From the NCBI RefSeq assembly GCF_019800885.1, contig NZ_JAHVKE010000002.1, forward strand, positions 868,001 through 932,000: DNA of 64,000 nucleotides. The letters are read 5' to 3'. Source of the DNA: Maritalea mobilis. GTDB lineage: Bacteria; Pseudomonadota; Alphaproteobacteria; Rhodobacterales; Rhodobacteraceae. The stretch's first letter is position 1; each line of letters opens with the position of its first letter. A program made the translations under genes and the position numbers. Shown piece after piece: positions 17,423-25,544 of this stretch. Under the pieces are notes generated by a model. It was not told where the DNA came from. It saw nothing but the letters and a program-made list of their open reading frames with translations, and searched no databases.

Positions 17423-18636
17423 TGCGCGCCTTCTGGTACGGATATGTCACCGGCCCGATCCTTGGGGTCTTGTGGGCCTTCATCATGGCAACGACGCTGG
17501 CGGTGTTGCTCAGCTTCACCACCGGCGAGGCGTTCCGCCCCGGCCTGTGGGGTTGCATCCTGCTGGGTGCGCTGGTCGGGCTGGCCGCGCCGGAAAACCG
17601 GATGGGCTGGCTCTTGGCTTTGGGGGCGGCGGTGCTGGGTGTCGCGCTCAGCTACACGCCGTTCAGCCCGATCCACGTGGCCGAGACCGTCGGGATGGGC
17701 GGGCACCTGTCGGCCGGGATCGGCTTTGGCATCGGCCTGGCCTGGCCCGTCACGGTGATGATGGCCGGGGCCCCGCGCGGGGCGCTGAACCGCCATGAGT
17801 GGGAAGAGGCGGTGATCCGCTTCCTGACCGGGTTCGGCTACATCTTCTTCACCGCGATCGTGGCGATCCCCTTCTACGTCATGGTGATGACCAGCCTGAA
17901 GACGCAAGGCGAACTCATCGCCAACCCGCTCGATTTCTCGATCGATCTCAGCCAGGGCTGGGGGCTGTTCCGCAGCTATTCCGAGCTGTTCCGCGACTTC
18001 AATTTCGGCAGCTACATGTGGACGTCCTTCTACGTCTCGGTGCTGACCGTCTTCATCACCTTGGCCTTCTCGATCCCCGGGGCCTACGCGGTGGCGCGGC
18101 TTAAATTCCGCGGGCAGAAGGCGCTCAGCCGGTCGATCCTGCTGATTTACATGGTGCCGATGATCGTTCTGGCGCTGCCGATCTACATCGTCTTCTCGAT
18201 GACGGGCTTGCGCAACTCGATCCTCGGGATCGTCATGATCTACCCGGTCACGACCATCCCCGTCGCGCTCTACATGCTGCAGGGCTATTTCCGCGGCCTG
18301 CCCGGCGAGGTGGAGGAAGCCGGGCTGATGGACGGGCTGAACCGGTTGCAGGTGATCTGGAAGATCACGCTGCCCCTGTCGCTTCCGGCGCTGGCGAGCG
18401 TGTCGCTCTACGTCTTCATGATCGCATGGAACGAGTTCCTGCTGGCCTTCATGCTGCTGGACGATCCGTCGAAATTCACGCTGACGCGGGGGATCGCCTC
18501 GCTCAACAGTTCCGAGATTCCCCGTCAGCACCTGATGGCGGGCGCGGTGATCGCCACCGTTCCCGTGATGGCCCTGTTCCTGGGGCTGGAGAAATTCATG
18601 ACGCGCGGCCTGACCGCGGGGAGTGTTAAAGGATGA
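17422..18636 (+). CDS. ABC transporter permease (MalG type) with extra N-terminal membrane region
   Basis: 404 residues, about 120 longer than a standard MalG-type permease. The core starts near residue 133 (RFLTGFGYIFFTAIVAIPFYV). It holds the coupling loop EEAGLMDGLNRLQVIWKITLPL and the C-terminal tail ending GLTAGSVKG, typical of sugar permeases. The first 130 residues have about four extra hydrophobic spans (8-30, 42-56, 62-78, 95-115). The start is ATG 17422, preceded by GAGGAGGG; a GTG three bases earlier is possible. It overlaps the hydrolase gene by four bases. Confidence 0.88.
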   Translation: MRAFWYGYVTGPILGVLWAFIMATTLAVLLSFTTGEAFRPGLWGCILLGALVGLAAPENRMGWLLALGAAVLGVALSYTPFSPIHVAETVGMGGHLSAGIGFGIGLAWPVTVMMAGAPRGALNRHEWEEAVIRFLTGFGYIFFTAIVAIPFYVMVMTSLKTQGELIANPLDFSIDLSQGWGLFRSYSELFRDFNFGSYMWTSFYVSVLTVFITLAFSIPGAYAVARLKFRGQKALSRSILLIYMVPMIVLALPIYIVFSMTGLRNSILGIVMIYPVTTIPVALYMLQGYFRGLPGEVEEAGLMDGLNRLQVIWKITLPLSLPALASVSLYVFMIAWNEFLLAFMLLDDPSKFTLTRGIASLNSSEIPRQHLMAGAVIATVPVMALFLGLEKFMTRGLTAGSVKG

Positions 18637-19940
18637 CAGATATCTTGACCGAAATCGACGTGGCCCCCCTCGATGCCGAGGCGCGGCGCATTCTGGAGTT
18701 GAACGACCGTGGCGGCTACACGGTGCCGACTGATGGTCTTTACCCCTACCAGTGGAACTGGGACTCGGCCTTTGCGGGGCTGGGGTTCGCCGCGGTCAAT
18801 ATCGACCGCGCCTGGGCCGAGATCGAGACGCTGTTCTCGGGCCAGTGGGACAACGGCATGGTGCCCCATATCCTGTTCCACCGCCCCGATCCGGGCTATT
18901 TCCCCGGCCCCGATGTCTGGGGGACCGAGGATGCAGTGGGCCGGGGGGCGTGCGCTGTCGCCTCCTCTGGCATCAGCCAGCCGCCCGTTGCGGCCTCGCT
19001 GGCGTGGCGCATCTACCAGGCCAACCCGGCTGCGGGCGCAGATCGCTTGCGCGCGCTGTTTCCGAAACTGCTGGCCTATCACCGCTGGATCATGGCGGCG
19101 CGGGCCGAGACCGGGGCCGTGGTCATCACCCACCCGTGGGAAGCCGGGCGCGACAACGCCCCCGATTGGGACGAGGCGATGGCCGGCGTCGATCCGGTGG
19201 GCGTGCAGCCCTACACGCGCCGCGACACGGGTCATGTGGACCCGCGCATGCGCCCCACGAAAGAGGATTACGACCGCTACATCTGGCTGGTGCAGTTCGG
19301 GCGCGACCGCAAATGGGACGAGGCCGCGATTGCCGCGGAAAGCCCGTTCCGCGTGGCCGACCCGACGATGACCTTCACCACCCTGCGCTCGACCCGCGAC
19401 CTGGCCGCGATGGCGGATCTGCTGGGCGAGGATGCGGGCGAGATCCGCGATTGGGTCGCCACGCTGGAAGTGGGGGCCGAGACCCTGTGGAACCCCGAAA
19501 CCGGGGCCTATGACGCCAAGAACCTGCGCACGGGCAACTTCGCCGGGTCGCTGTCGAACGCGTCCTTCCTGTGCTGGTGGGGCGGTCTGCGGGACGACCG
19601 CGCCGTGCCCGCGCTCGACGCCCTTCTGGCGCGCAGCCCCTATGCGCTGCCCAGCTATGACCCCGAGGGGCCGAAATTCGACCACCTGCGCTACTGGCGC
19701 GGGCCGGTCTGGGGGGTGATGAACTACCTCGCCGGGAACGGCATGGCCGAGGCGGGGCTGACCGCGCAAGCCGACCGCGTGCGCCGCGACACCGCGCGGC
19801 TGATCGCCGAGAACGGCTTTGCCGAGTATTTCAGCCCGATCGACGGCACGCCCGCCGGTGGGGCCACGTTCACCTGGACGGCGGCGGTGTGGCTGGCATG
19901 GGCCAGCCCCTCGGCCCCCTCCGGGCAGGGAAAGGACTGA
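18633..19940 (+). CDS. GH63/MGH1-like glycoside hydrolase
   Basis: 435 residues of the (alpha/alpha)6-barrel type. Conserved blocks are YPYQWNWDSAFAGLG (about residues 31-45), GQWDNGMVPHILFH, HPWEAGRDNAPDWDEAM and LRYWRGPVWGVMNYL. These recall mannosylglycerate/glucosylglycerate hydrolases (MGH1-like domain, GH63-related). It sits where agl operons have an alpha-glucosidase, between the permeases and the ATPase, and overlaps the upstream permease by four bases (ATGA). There is no signal peptide, so it acts in the cytoplasm on the imported glycoside. Substrate is inferred only. Confidence 0.78.
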   Translation: MTDILTEIDVAPLDAEARRILELNDRGGYTVPTDGLYPYQWNWDSAFAGLGFAAVNIDRAWAEIETLFSGQWDNGMVPHILFHRPDPGYFPGPDVWGTEDAVGRGACAVASSGISQPPVAASLAWRIYQANPAAGADRLRALFPKLLAYHRWIMAARAETGAVVITHPWEAGRDNAPDWDEAMAGVDPVGVQPYTRRDTGHVDPRMRPTKEDYDRYIWLVQFGRDRKWDEAAIAAESPFRVADPTMTFTTLRSTRDLAAMADLLGEDAGEIRDWVATLEVGAETLWNPETGAYDAKNLRTGNFAGSLSNASFLCWWGGLRDDRAVPALDALLARSPYALPSYDPEGPKFDHLRYWRGPVWGVMNYLAGNGMAEAGLTAQADRVRRDTARLIAENGFAEYFSPIDGTPAGGATFTWTAAVWLAWASPSAPSGQGKD

Positions 19941-19943
19941 GCG

Positions 19944-20993
19944 ATGGGATCGATCGAGCTGAAATCCGTCGAGAAATGGTTCGGCGATGTGCAGGTCATC
20001 AAGGGCGTGGACCTGTCCATCGGCGATGGCGAGTTCGTCATCTTCGTCGGCCCCTCGGGCTGCGGGAAATCCACGCTTCTGCGCATGATCGCGGGGCTGG
20101 AGGAAACCAGCCGCGGCCAGATCATGATCGACGGGCGCGACGCCACGGCCGAGCCGCCCAGCAAGCGGGGCCTTGCCATGGTGTTCCAGTCCTACGCGCT
20201 TTACCCCCATATGTCGGTGGCCGAGAACATGGGCTTCTCGCTGAAAACCGCCGGCGCCCCGAAAGAGGAACAACAGGCCAAGGTGGCCGAGGCCGCCCGC
20301 GTCCTGCGGCTGGAACCCTATCTTGAACGACGCCCCAAGGACCTTTCGGGCGGGCAACGACAGCGCGTCGCCATCGGGCGGTCCATCGTGCGCGACCCCA
20401 CGGCCTTCCTGTTCGACGAGCCGCTGTCGAACCTCGACGCCGCGCTGCGCGTCGAGATGCGCTACGAGATCGCCAAGCTGCACGAGCATCTCGACTCGAC
20501 CATGATCTACGTGACCCACGACCAGGTCGAAGCGATGACGCTGGCCGACCGCATCGTGGTGCTGGATTTCGGCACCATCGCGCAGGTGGGCACGCCGAAG
20601 GAGCTTTATGAAAACCCCGGCAACCTCTTCGTGGCCGAGTTCATCGGCAGCCCCAAGATGAACATCCTGCCCTGTTCCGTCTCGGGCGGGGAGTACCACC
20701 TCGAAGACGGGCGCAGCGGTGCTGCGCCGGGCAAGGATGGCGCGGTCAAGCTGGGCATCCGGCCCGAGGCGATCGAGATCGTGGCCCCCGGCACGGGTGA
20801 TCTGGACGGGCGGATCGACCTGGTGGAATACTTGGGCGCCGATACGTTCCTGATCGTGGATTGCGGCGGGGCAGGCAAGCTGACCGTCCGCGTGGATGGC
20901 GAGGCCGAGCATCGCAATGGCGAACAGGTCGGCCTGAGCTTCGCCTCCGGCAAGCTGCATTTCTTCGACCCCGAGGGGCAGGCCATTCGCTAA
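19944..20993 (+). CDS. ABC transporter ATPase, MalK/UgpC type
   Basis: 349 residues. Walker [10 protein letters not shown] (about residue 34), Q-loop [13 protein letters not shown], signature [14 protein letters not shown], Walker [11 protein letters not shown] and the switch His in YVTHDQ are all present. A C-terminal OB/TOBE regulatory domain runs from about 235 to 349. It powers the importer encoded by the two permeases upstream and begins three bases after the hydrolase stop. It is the last gene of the operon. Confidence 0.95.
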   Translation: MGSIELKSVEKWFGDVQVIKGVDLSIGDGEFVIFVGPSGCGKSTLLRMIAGLEETSRGQIMIDGRDATAEPPSKRGLAMVFQSYALYPHMSVAENMGFSLKTAGAPKEEQQAKVAEAARVLRLEPYLERRPKDLSGGQRQRVAIGRSIVRDPTAFLFDEPLSNLDAALRVEMRYEIAKLHEHLDSTMIYVTHDQVEAMTLADRIVVLDFGTIAQVGTPKELYENPGNLFVAEFIGSPKMNILPCSVSGGEYHLEDGRSGAAPGKDGAVKLGIRPEAIEIVAPGTGDLDGRIDLVEYLGADTFLIVDCGGAGKLTVRVDGEAEHRNGEQVGLSFASGKLHFFDPEGQAIR

Positions 20994-21058
20994 GGGCTTG
21001 GGCGCGGGGCGAAAACCGGTCTAGCCTGCGGTCAGTTGCAGATTGACCGGAGTGCCTC

Positions 21059-21748
21059 ATGCCCATCCGCCCCGTTCGTGCCGCCACGGCGCTTGCCCTC
21101 GCGCTATGCGCCGCGTCCCCATTATCGGCGCAGGCGGGCGACCCGGCCGCGCTCGCCGCCCTGATCGTGGACGTGGCCGATAACGAGACGCTCCATCGCG
21201 AGATGACCGTCACGCTGGAAGGCTGCGCACTGCGGATCGAGACCTTCACGCCGTCGCCCGTCTGGATCGACGCGCCTGATGGGCAGCGCTACGAGGTCCC
21301 CGCCGGGCGGGACGAGATGCGCTTCGACCTGTCGCTGTTGGCGCCGGTCGTCGAGTCGATGATCGTGACGCAAGATGACAGCGTCCCCGCCTTCAGCATT
21401 GCCGAATTTCCGGTGGATGCCGCGCATCTGCACGAGTTGCAGGCCGCAGCCAACACCATCCTCGACACGATGGAAGAGGAATTCGCCCGCGGCCTGCCGC
21501 AGGAGGGTTTGAACAGCGCCCTCCGCGCGTTGTTCCAGCGGGTGCAGGCAGGCGCATACGGCCCCTTGGCGGCACGGGTCAATTTCCTGCGCGAGGATGT
21601 CTTTCCACGCATGGATGGCAGCGGTGAGGCGGATGTGGGTCTTTCGATCTATATCGACGAGACGCTCTACCTCAACGTCCTGCCCGGGCGGGCCGAGGAG
21701 CTTGCACAGGCCATCGCGGCCTACCGGGCCGCAGTCTGCCCCGACTGA
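21059..21748 (+). CDS. Secreted protein of unknown function
   Basis: 229 residues with a signal peptide (about 1-26, ending SPLSAQA). The mature part contains two cysteines, in TLEGCALRIET and at the C-terminus (AAVCPD), that could form a disulfide. A helical stretch around residues 125-165 (LHELQAAANTILDTMEEEF) is also seen. I do not recognise the family. It is transcribed in the same direction as the sugar operon but after a 65-base gap containing GACCGGAG before the ATG, so it may be separate. Probably periplasmic. Confidence 0.6.
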   Translation: MPIRPVRAATALALALCAASPLSAQAGDPAALAALIVDVADNETLHREMTVTLEGCALRIETFTPSPVWIDAPDGQRYEVPAGRDEMRFDLSLLAPVVESMIVTQDDSVPAFSIAEFPVDAAHLHELQAAANTILDTMEEEFARGLPQEGLNSALRALFQRVQAGAYGPLAARVNFLREDVFPRMDGSGEADVGLSIYIDETLYLNVLPGRAEELAQAIAAYRAAVCPD

Positions 21749-21817
21749 CCGTTCCGTGTTGCATTCGTATGCAAATTGCGGAATCCTGCGCCCGACACAT
21801 CCGGGGGAGGATCAGCG

Positions 21818-23143
21818 ATGGCGGAGTATCTCAAGCGCGGCAAGCCCGAGGCCGAACGGGCCGAGGATGACGCGAAAACGCGAACGGTGGTCGAAGGCAT
21901 CCTGTCGGATATCGAGACGCGCGGCGATGCCGCCGTGCGCGAGCTGTCCACGAAATTCGACGGCTACACGCCCGAGGCGTTCCGCCTGACCCGGTCCGAG
22001 ATCGAGGCGGCGATGAGCCAGGTCTCGACCCGCGAGATGGAGGATATCCGCTTCGCGCAGGACCAGATCCGCCGCTTCGCCGAGGCGCAGAAGGACTCGA
22101 TGCGCGATATCGAGGTCGAGACCCTACCCGGCGTGATCTTGGGCCATCGCAACATCCCGGTGAACTCGGTCGGCTGCTACGTGCCGGGCGGCAAGTTCCC
22201 CATGGTCGCCTCGGCGCATATGTCGGTGCTGACCGCCAAGGTCGCGGGCGTGGGGCGGATCGTGGCCAGCGCGCCGCCGGTGGGGGGCAAACCGCATCCG
22301 GCCATCGTGGCCGCGATGCACGAGGGCGGCGCGGACGAGATCCTGTGCCTTGGCGGCGTGCAGGCCGTGGGCGCCATGGCGCTGGGAACCGAGAGCATCG
22401 CGCCGGTCGACATGCTGGTGGGACCCGGCAACGCCTTCGTGGCCGAGGCCAAGCGGCAGCTTTTCGGGCGCGTGGGGATCGACCTGTTCGCCGGGCCGAC
22501 CGAGACCATGGTCATTGCCGATGACACGGTGGACGCGGAACTGGTGGCGACCGACCTGCTGGGCCAGGCCGAGCATGGTTACAACTCCCCCGCCTGCCTG
22601 ATCACGAATTCACGCACACTCGCGGAGGCCACGCTGGCCGAGGTGGACCGTCTGCTGGGAATTTTGCCCACGGCAGAGACCGCCTCGGCCAGCTGGCAGG
22701 ATTACGGCGACGTGATCCTGTGCGAGGGGCACGACGAGATGCTGCGCGTGGCCGATGAGATGGCCTATGAGCATGTGCAGGTGATGACCGACCGCGATGA
22801 CTGGTACCTGGAGAAGATGACCAATTACGGGGCGCTGTTCCTTGGGCCGCGCACCAACGTGGCCAATGGCGACAAGGTGATCGGCACGAACCACACCCTG
22901 CCGACCAAGCGCGCCGGGCGCTACACGGGCGGTCTCTGGGTGGGCAAGTTCCTCAAGACGCATTCCTACCAGAAGGTGCTGACCGACGAGGCGGCGACCC
23001 TGGTGGGCGAATATGGCTCGCGGCTGTGCATGCTGGAAGGGTTCGTTGGCCATGCCGAGCAATGCAACATCCGGGTGCGCCGCTACGGGGGGCGGAACGT
23101 GCCCTATGGCGAGGGCGCGCCTTATCGCGACGCGGCGGAATGA
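21818..23143 (+). CDS. Histidinol-dehydrogenase family enzyme, HpsN-like (sulfopropanediol 3-dehydrogenase?)
   Basis: 441 residues. HisD-fold landmarks are present: [35 protein letters not shown], the metal-site Gln and His in [10 protein letters not shown], the Glu-His pair in [14 protein letters not shown], and the C-terminal His in EGFVGHAEQ. No histidine-biosynthesis gene is nearby. The sequence style (EYLKRG start, [12 protein letters not shown]) recalls HpsN, which oxidises dihydroxypropanesulfonate, so a catabolic role is more likely than HisD. ATG 21818 follows GGGGGAGG; the longer frame upstream is not used. An SDR gene follows. Confidence 0.75.
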   Translation: MAEYLKRGKPEAERAEDDAKTRTVVEGILSDIETRGDAAVRELSTKFDGYTPEAFRLTRSEIEAAMSQVSTREMEDIRFAQDQIRRFAEAQKDSMRDIEVETLPGVILGHRNIPVNSVGCYVPGGKFPMVASAHMSVLTAKVAGVGRIVASAPPVGGKPHPAIVAAMHEGGADEILCLGGVQAVGAMALGTESIAPVDMLVGPGNAFVAEAKRQLFGRVGIDLFAGPTETMVIADDTVDAELVATDLLGQAEHGYNSPACLITNSRTLAEATLAEVDRLLGILPTAETASASWQDYGDVILCEGHDEMLRVADEMAYEHVQVMTDRDDWYLEKMTNYGALFLGPRTNVANGDKVIGTNHTLPTKRAGRYTGGLWVGKFLKTHSYQKVLTDEAATLVGEYGSRLCMLEGFVGHAEQCNIRVRRYGGRNVPYGEGAPYRDAAE

Positions 23144-23148
23144 GATCG

Positions 23149-23180
23149 GGGGTGGGCGGGCCCGCCCGCCCACCCCTTTT
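23149..23180 (+). terminator. Terminator-like hairpin after the HisD-family gene
   Basis: A very stable inverted repeat, GGGGTGGGCGGGC paired with GCCCGCCCACCCC (23149-23161 with 23164-23176), is followed by TTTT. It starts about five bases after the stop codon. The T run is short, but position and stability fit a rho-independent terminator. Confidence 0.72.
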
Positions 23181-23234
23181 GGGGGCTGCGCCCCCTTGCC
23201 CCCGCTTTGCATATTTTTCGGGATAAAGATGGGG
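23181..23234 (+). repeat. Hairpin-plus-tail intergenic element, copy B
   Basis: A small GC hairpin GGGGGCTGCGCCCCC is followed by CCCCGCTTTG and the tail CATATTTTTCGGGATAAAG ending in ATGGGG. The tail matches copy A at 13449-13475 closely. It lies directly after the terminator of the HisD-family gene and in the same orientation. Confidence 0.65.
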
Positions 23235-23322
23235 TGGTGGGTTTTCTTCGTTTCCACAGCTTGTGCAGAGATTTATCCACAGAACTGATGCAGAGACACC
23301 GGAACAATCCACAGGAGCCGAG

Positions 23323-24081
23323 ATGACCCTTCCCCGCACCCCGAGCTTTCGATTGGACGGCCGCCGCGCCCTTGTGGCCGGTGGATCGCGCGGGATCGGG
23401 CTGGGCTGCGCGATGGCGCTGGCCGAAGCGGGGGCGCATGTGATCGTGGCCGCGCGCGGGGAAGCGGAGCTGGATCGAGCGGTGGCAGAGATGCTGGCCG
23501 CGGGCCTGTCGGCCGAGGCGCTGGTCCTCGACGTGACCGACCGGGGCGCGGTTGTGGCCGCGATGGATGGGATCGGGCCGTTGGATGTGCTGGTCAACTC
23601 GGCCGGACTGGCGCGGCACACACCGGCGCTTGAGACGGAAGAGGGCGACTATGACGCGGTGATGGCGGTCAACGTGAAGGCCGCCTATCACCTTGCGCAG
23701 GAGGGCGCGCGGCGCATGGGGGACGCGGGCGGCGTGATCATCCAGATCTCCAGCCAGATGGGCCATGTCGGCGGCATCGACCGGGCGGTCTATTGCGCCT
23801 CGAAGCACGCGGTGGAGGGGATGACCAAGGCGATGGCGATCGAATGGGGCGCGCGGGGCATCCGGGTGAACACGGTCTGCCCGACCTTCATCCGCACGCC
23901 CCTGACCGAAGCCACCTTTGCCGATCCCGAGAAACGTGCCTGGATCGAAAGCAAGATCAAGCTGGGCCGCGTGGGGCGGGTCGAGGATGTCATGGGCGCG
24001 GTGCTGTTCCTCGCCTCGGATGCCGCGGCGATGGTGACAGGCACCTCGATCCTGGTCGACGGGGGCTGGACGGCGGGCTAG
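23323..24081 (+). CDS. Short-chain dehydrogenase/reductase
   Basis: 252 residues, classical SDR. The cofactor loop is GGSRGIGLG (about residues 19-27), NSAGLA replaces NNAG, the catalytic Ser is in IIQISSQMG, and the YxxxK pair is YCASK. The C-terminal VTGTSILVDGGWTAG is standard. ATG 23323 follows ACAGGAG; the longer upstream frame lacks this. It follows the HpsN-like gene and may act on the same substrate, for example a polyol or a sulfonate. NAD or NADP preference and substrate are not clear. Confidence 0.88.
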   Translation: MTLPRTPSFRLDGRRALVAGGSRGIGLGCAMALAEAGAHVIVAARGEAELDRAVAEMLAAGLSAEALVLDVTDRGAVVAAMDGIGPLDVLVNSAGLARHTPALETEEGDYDAVMAVNVKAAYHLAQEGARRMGDAGGVIIQISSQMGHVGGIDRAVYCASKHAVEGMTKAMAIEWGARGIRVNTVCPTFIRTPLTEATFADPEKRAWIESKIKLGRVGRVEDVMGAVLFLASDAAAMVTGTSILVDGGWTAG

Positions 24082-24094
24082 CCCGCCGTGCGCG

Positions 24095-25369
24095 TCACTC
24101 GGCGGCGGTCGCGGTCTCTTTCACCGGCGTTTTCGGCACGTCGCAATTGGCGTCGATGAAATCGAGCACCAGCGGCCGGATGTTGTTGCGCCAGCTCTTG
24201 CCCGCGAAGATGCCGTAATGGCCCGCGTTCGGTTCGAGGTAATTGGCCTTCTTCTCGGGCGGCAAGCCGGTGCACAGGTTCAGCGCGGCGACGCATTGGC
24301 CGGGGGCCGAGATGTCATCCTTGCCGCCCTCGACGGTCTTGACCGCGACGGTGGTGATCTTGCCGATATCGACCTGCTTGCCGTCCACCACGAACTTGTT
24401 CTGCGCGATTTCGAGCCCCTTGAAGATCCGCTCGACCGTCGAGAGGTAGAACTCGGCCGTCATGTCCATCACGGCGAGGTATTCGTCGTAGAACTTGTTG
24501 TGCTTGTCGTGATCGCCCGCCTCGCCCTTGGCGACGCGCATGATCTGGTCGGTGAAGGCCTTGGCGTGCTTCTCGGCATTCATCGCCATGAAACTGGTCA
24601 GCTGTTGCAGCCCCGGATAGACCAGCCGCCCCGCGCCGCGATACTTGAAGCCGACGCGCTGGATCACGTGACGCTCCAACTGGCCCATGGTGACGCGGTT
24701 GCCGAAATCGGTGACGTCGGTCGCCGCCGCGTCGGGGTCGATCGGGCCGCCGATCAGGGTCAGGGTGCGTGGCTGCGCGTCGGGGTCTTCCTCGGCCAGG
24801 TAGGCGGTCGCGGCCAGCGCCAGGGGCGCGGGCTGGCAGACGGCGATCACGTGGGTATCTGGCCCCATCTCTTTCAGGAAATCGACGAGGTAGAGCGTGT
24901 AATCCTCGACATCGAACTTGCCCTCGCTGACGGGGATGTCGCGGGCATTGTGCCAGTCGGTGATGTAGACGTCGCAATCGGGCAGCAGGCTGAGCACGGT
25001 CGAGCGCAGCAGCGTCGCGTAATGGCCCGACATCGGCGCCACCAGCAGAACCTTGCGGCCCGTCGGCTCGCGGCCATGCACCTTGAATCGGATCAGGTCG
25101 CCGAAGGGGCGGGGCAGGACCGTCTCGACCGAGATGATGTGATCGCGCCCATCATCGCCGGGGATCGAGTAGATGCCCCAGTCGGGTTTCGCGACCATCC
25201 GCGCGAAGCTGCGCTCGGTCACTTCGCCCCAGGCGGCGGTCAGGTTGATGAAGGGATTCGCCGCCAGCCCAAGCTGCGGGTAGGAGCACATCGCACGCGC
25301 GGTCGAGCCCAACCACTGGTTGGTTACGCGCATGGATTCCATGAAATCATAGGTGAGAAGGTAACGCAT
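24095..25369 (-). CDS. phaZ: Intracellular poly(3-hydroxybutyrate) depolymerase
   Basis: 424 residues, typical for intracellular PhaZ. The nucleophile is a cysteine in HVIAVCQPAPLALAA, as in Cupriavidus PhaZ1 rather than a Ser lipase box. Other family segments are RPFGDLIRFKV, VAPMSGHYATLLR, YITDWHNAR and the catalytic His in EPNAGHYGIFAG. It releases hydroxybutyrate from storage granules in the cytoplasm. The start is ATG 25367-25369 with GCAGGAGAC upstream on the minus strand; the longer frame would run into the phaC promoter. It diverges from phaC with 175 bases between the starts. Confidence 0.95.
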   Translation of the reverse strand: MRYLLTYDFMESMRVTNQWLGSTARAMCSYPQLGLAANPFINLTAAWGEVTERSFARMVAKPDWGIYSIPGDDGRDHIISVETVLPRPFGDLIRFKVHGREPTGRKVLLVAPMSGHYATLLRSTVLSLLPDCDVYITDWHNARDIPVSEGKFDVEDYTLYLVDFLKEMGPDTHVIAVCQPAPLALAATAYLAEEDPDAQPRTLTLIGGPIDPDAAATDVTDFGNRVTMGQLERHVIQRVGFKYRGAGRLVYPGLQQLTSFMAMNAEKHAKAFTDQIMRVAKGEAGDHDKHNKFYDEYLAVMDMTAEFYLSTVERIFKGLEIAQNKFVVDGKQVDIGKITTVAVKTVEGGKDDISAPGQCVAALNLCTGLPPEKKANYLEPNAGHYGIFAGKSWRNNIRPLVLDFIDANCDVPKTPVKETATAAE

Positions 25370-25453
25370 CACTGTCTCCTGCCGCGGGGCCACGTCGCCG
25401 GACAAAGGCCACAGGGGCAATATTTCATGCCCCACCCGGTTGAATTCGGTGCT

Positions 25454-25482
25454 TTGCCCCCTCACCAAGGCATCGCCATACT
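25454..25482 (+). promoter_or_regulatory. Tentative phaC promoter
   Basis: TTGCCC (25454-25459) and CATACT (25477-25482) are spaced by 17 bases and lie 62 bases before the phaC ATG. Both hexamers are only partial matches to the sigma-70 consensus. No TGCA-type PhaR site was seen next to it. Confidence 0.35.
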
Positions 25483-25544
25483 TGGAAATGCCGCATAAAA
25501 GGGATGAAATCAAGGTGGGACAAAGCGACTTGGGAGGAGCCGCG

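Noticed and set aside
18525-20960. 811-codon open frame on the minus strand
   Set aside because: Shadow of the glycosidase and ATPase genes; composition unlike a real protein.
21818-23143. hisD of histidine biosynthesis
   Set aside because: No other his genes in the window, and the sequence looks closer to HpsN-type catabolic enzymes.
23250-23281. Replication origin
   Set aside because: One perfect and one weak DnaA-like box only; no AT-rich unwinding region, dnaA, parAB or other origin genes.
24218-25498. 426-codon frame antisense to phaZ
   Set aside because: phaZ has the complete active site; this frame covers its complement and the divergent promoter.
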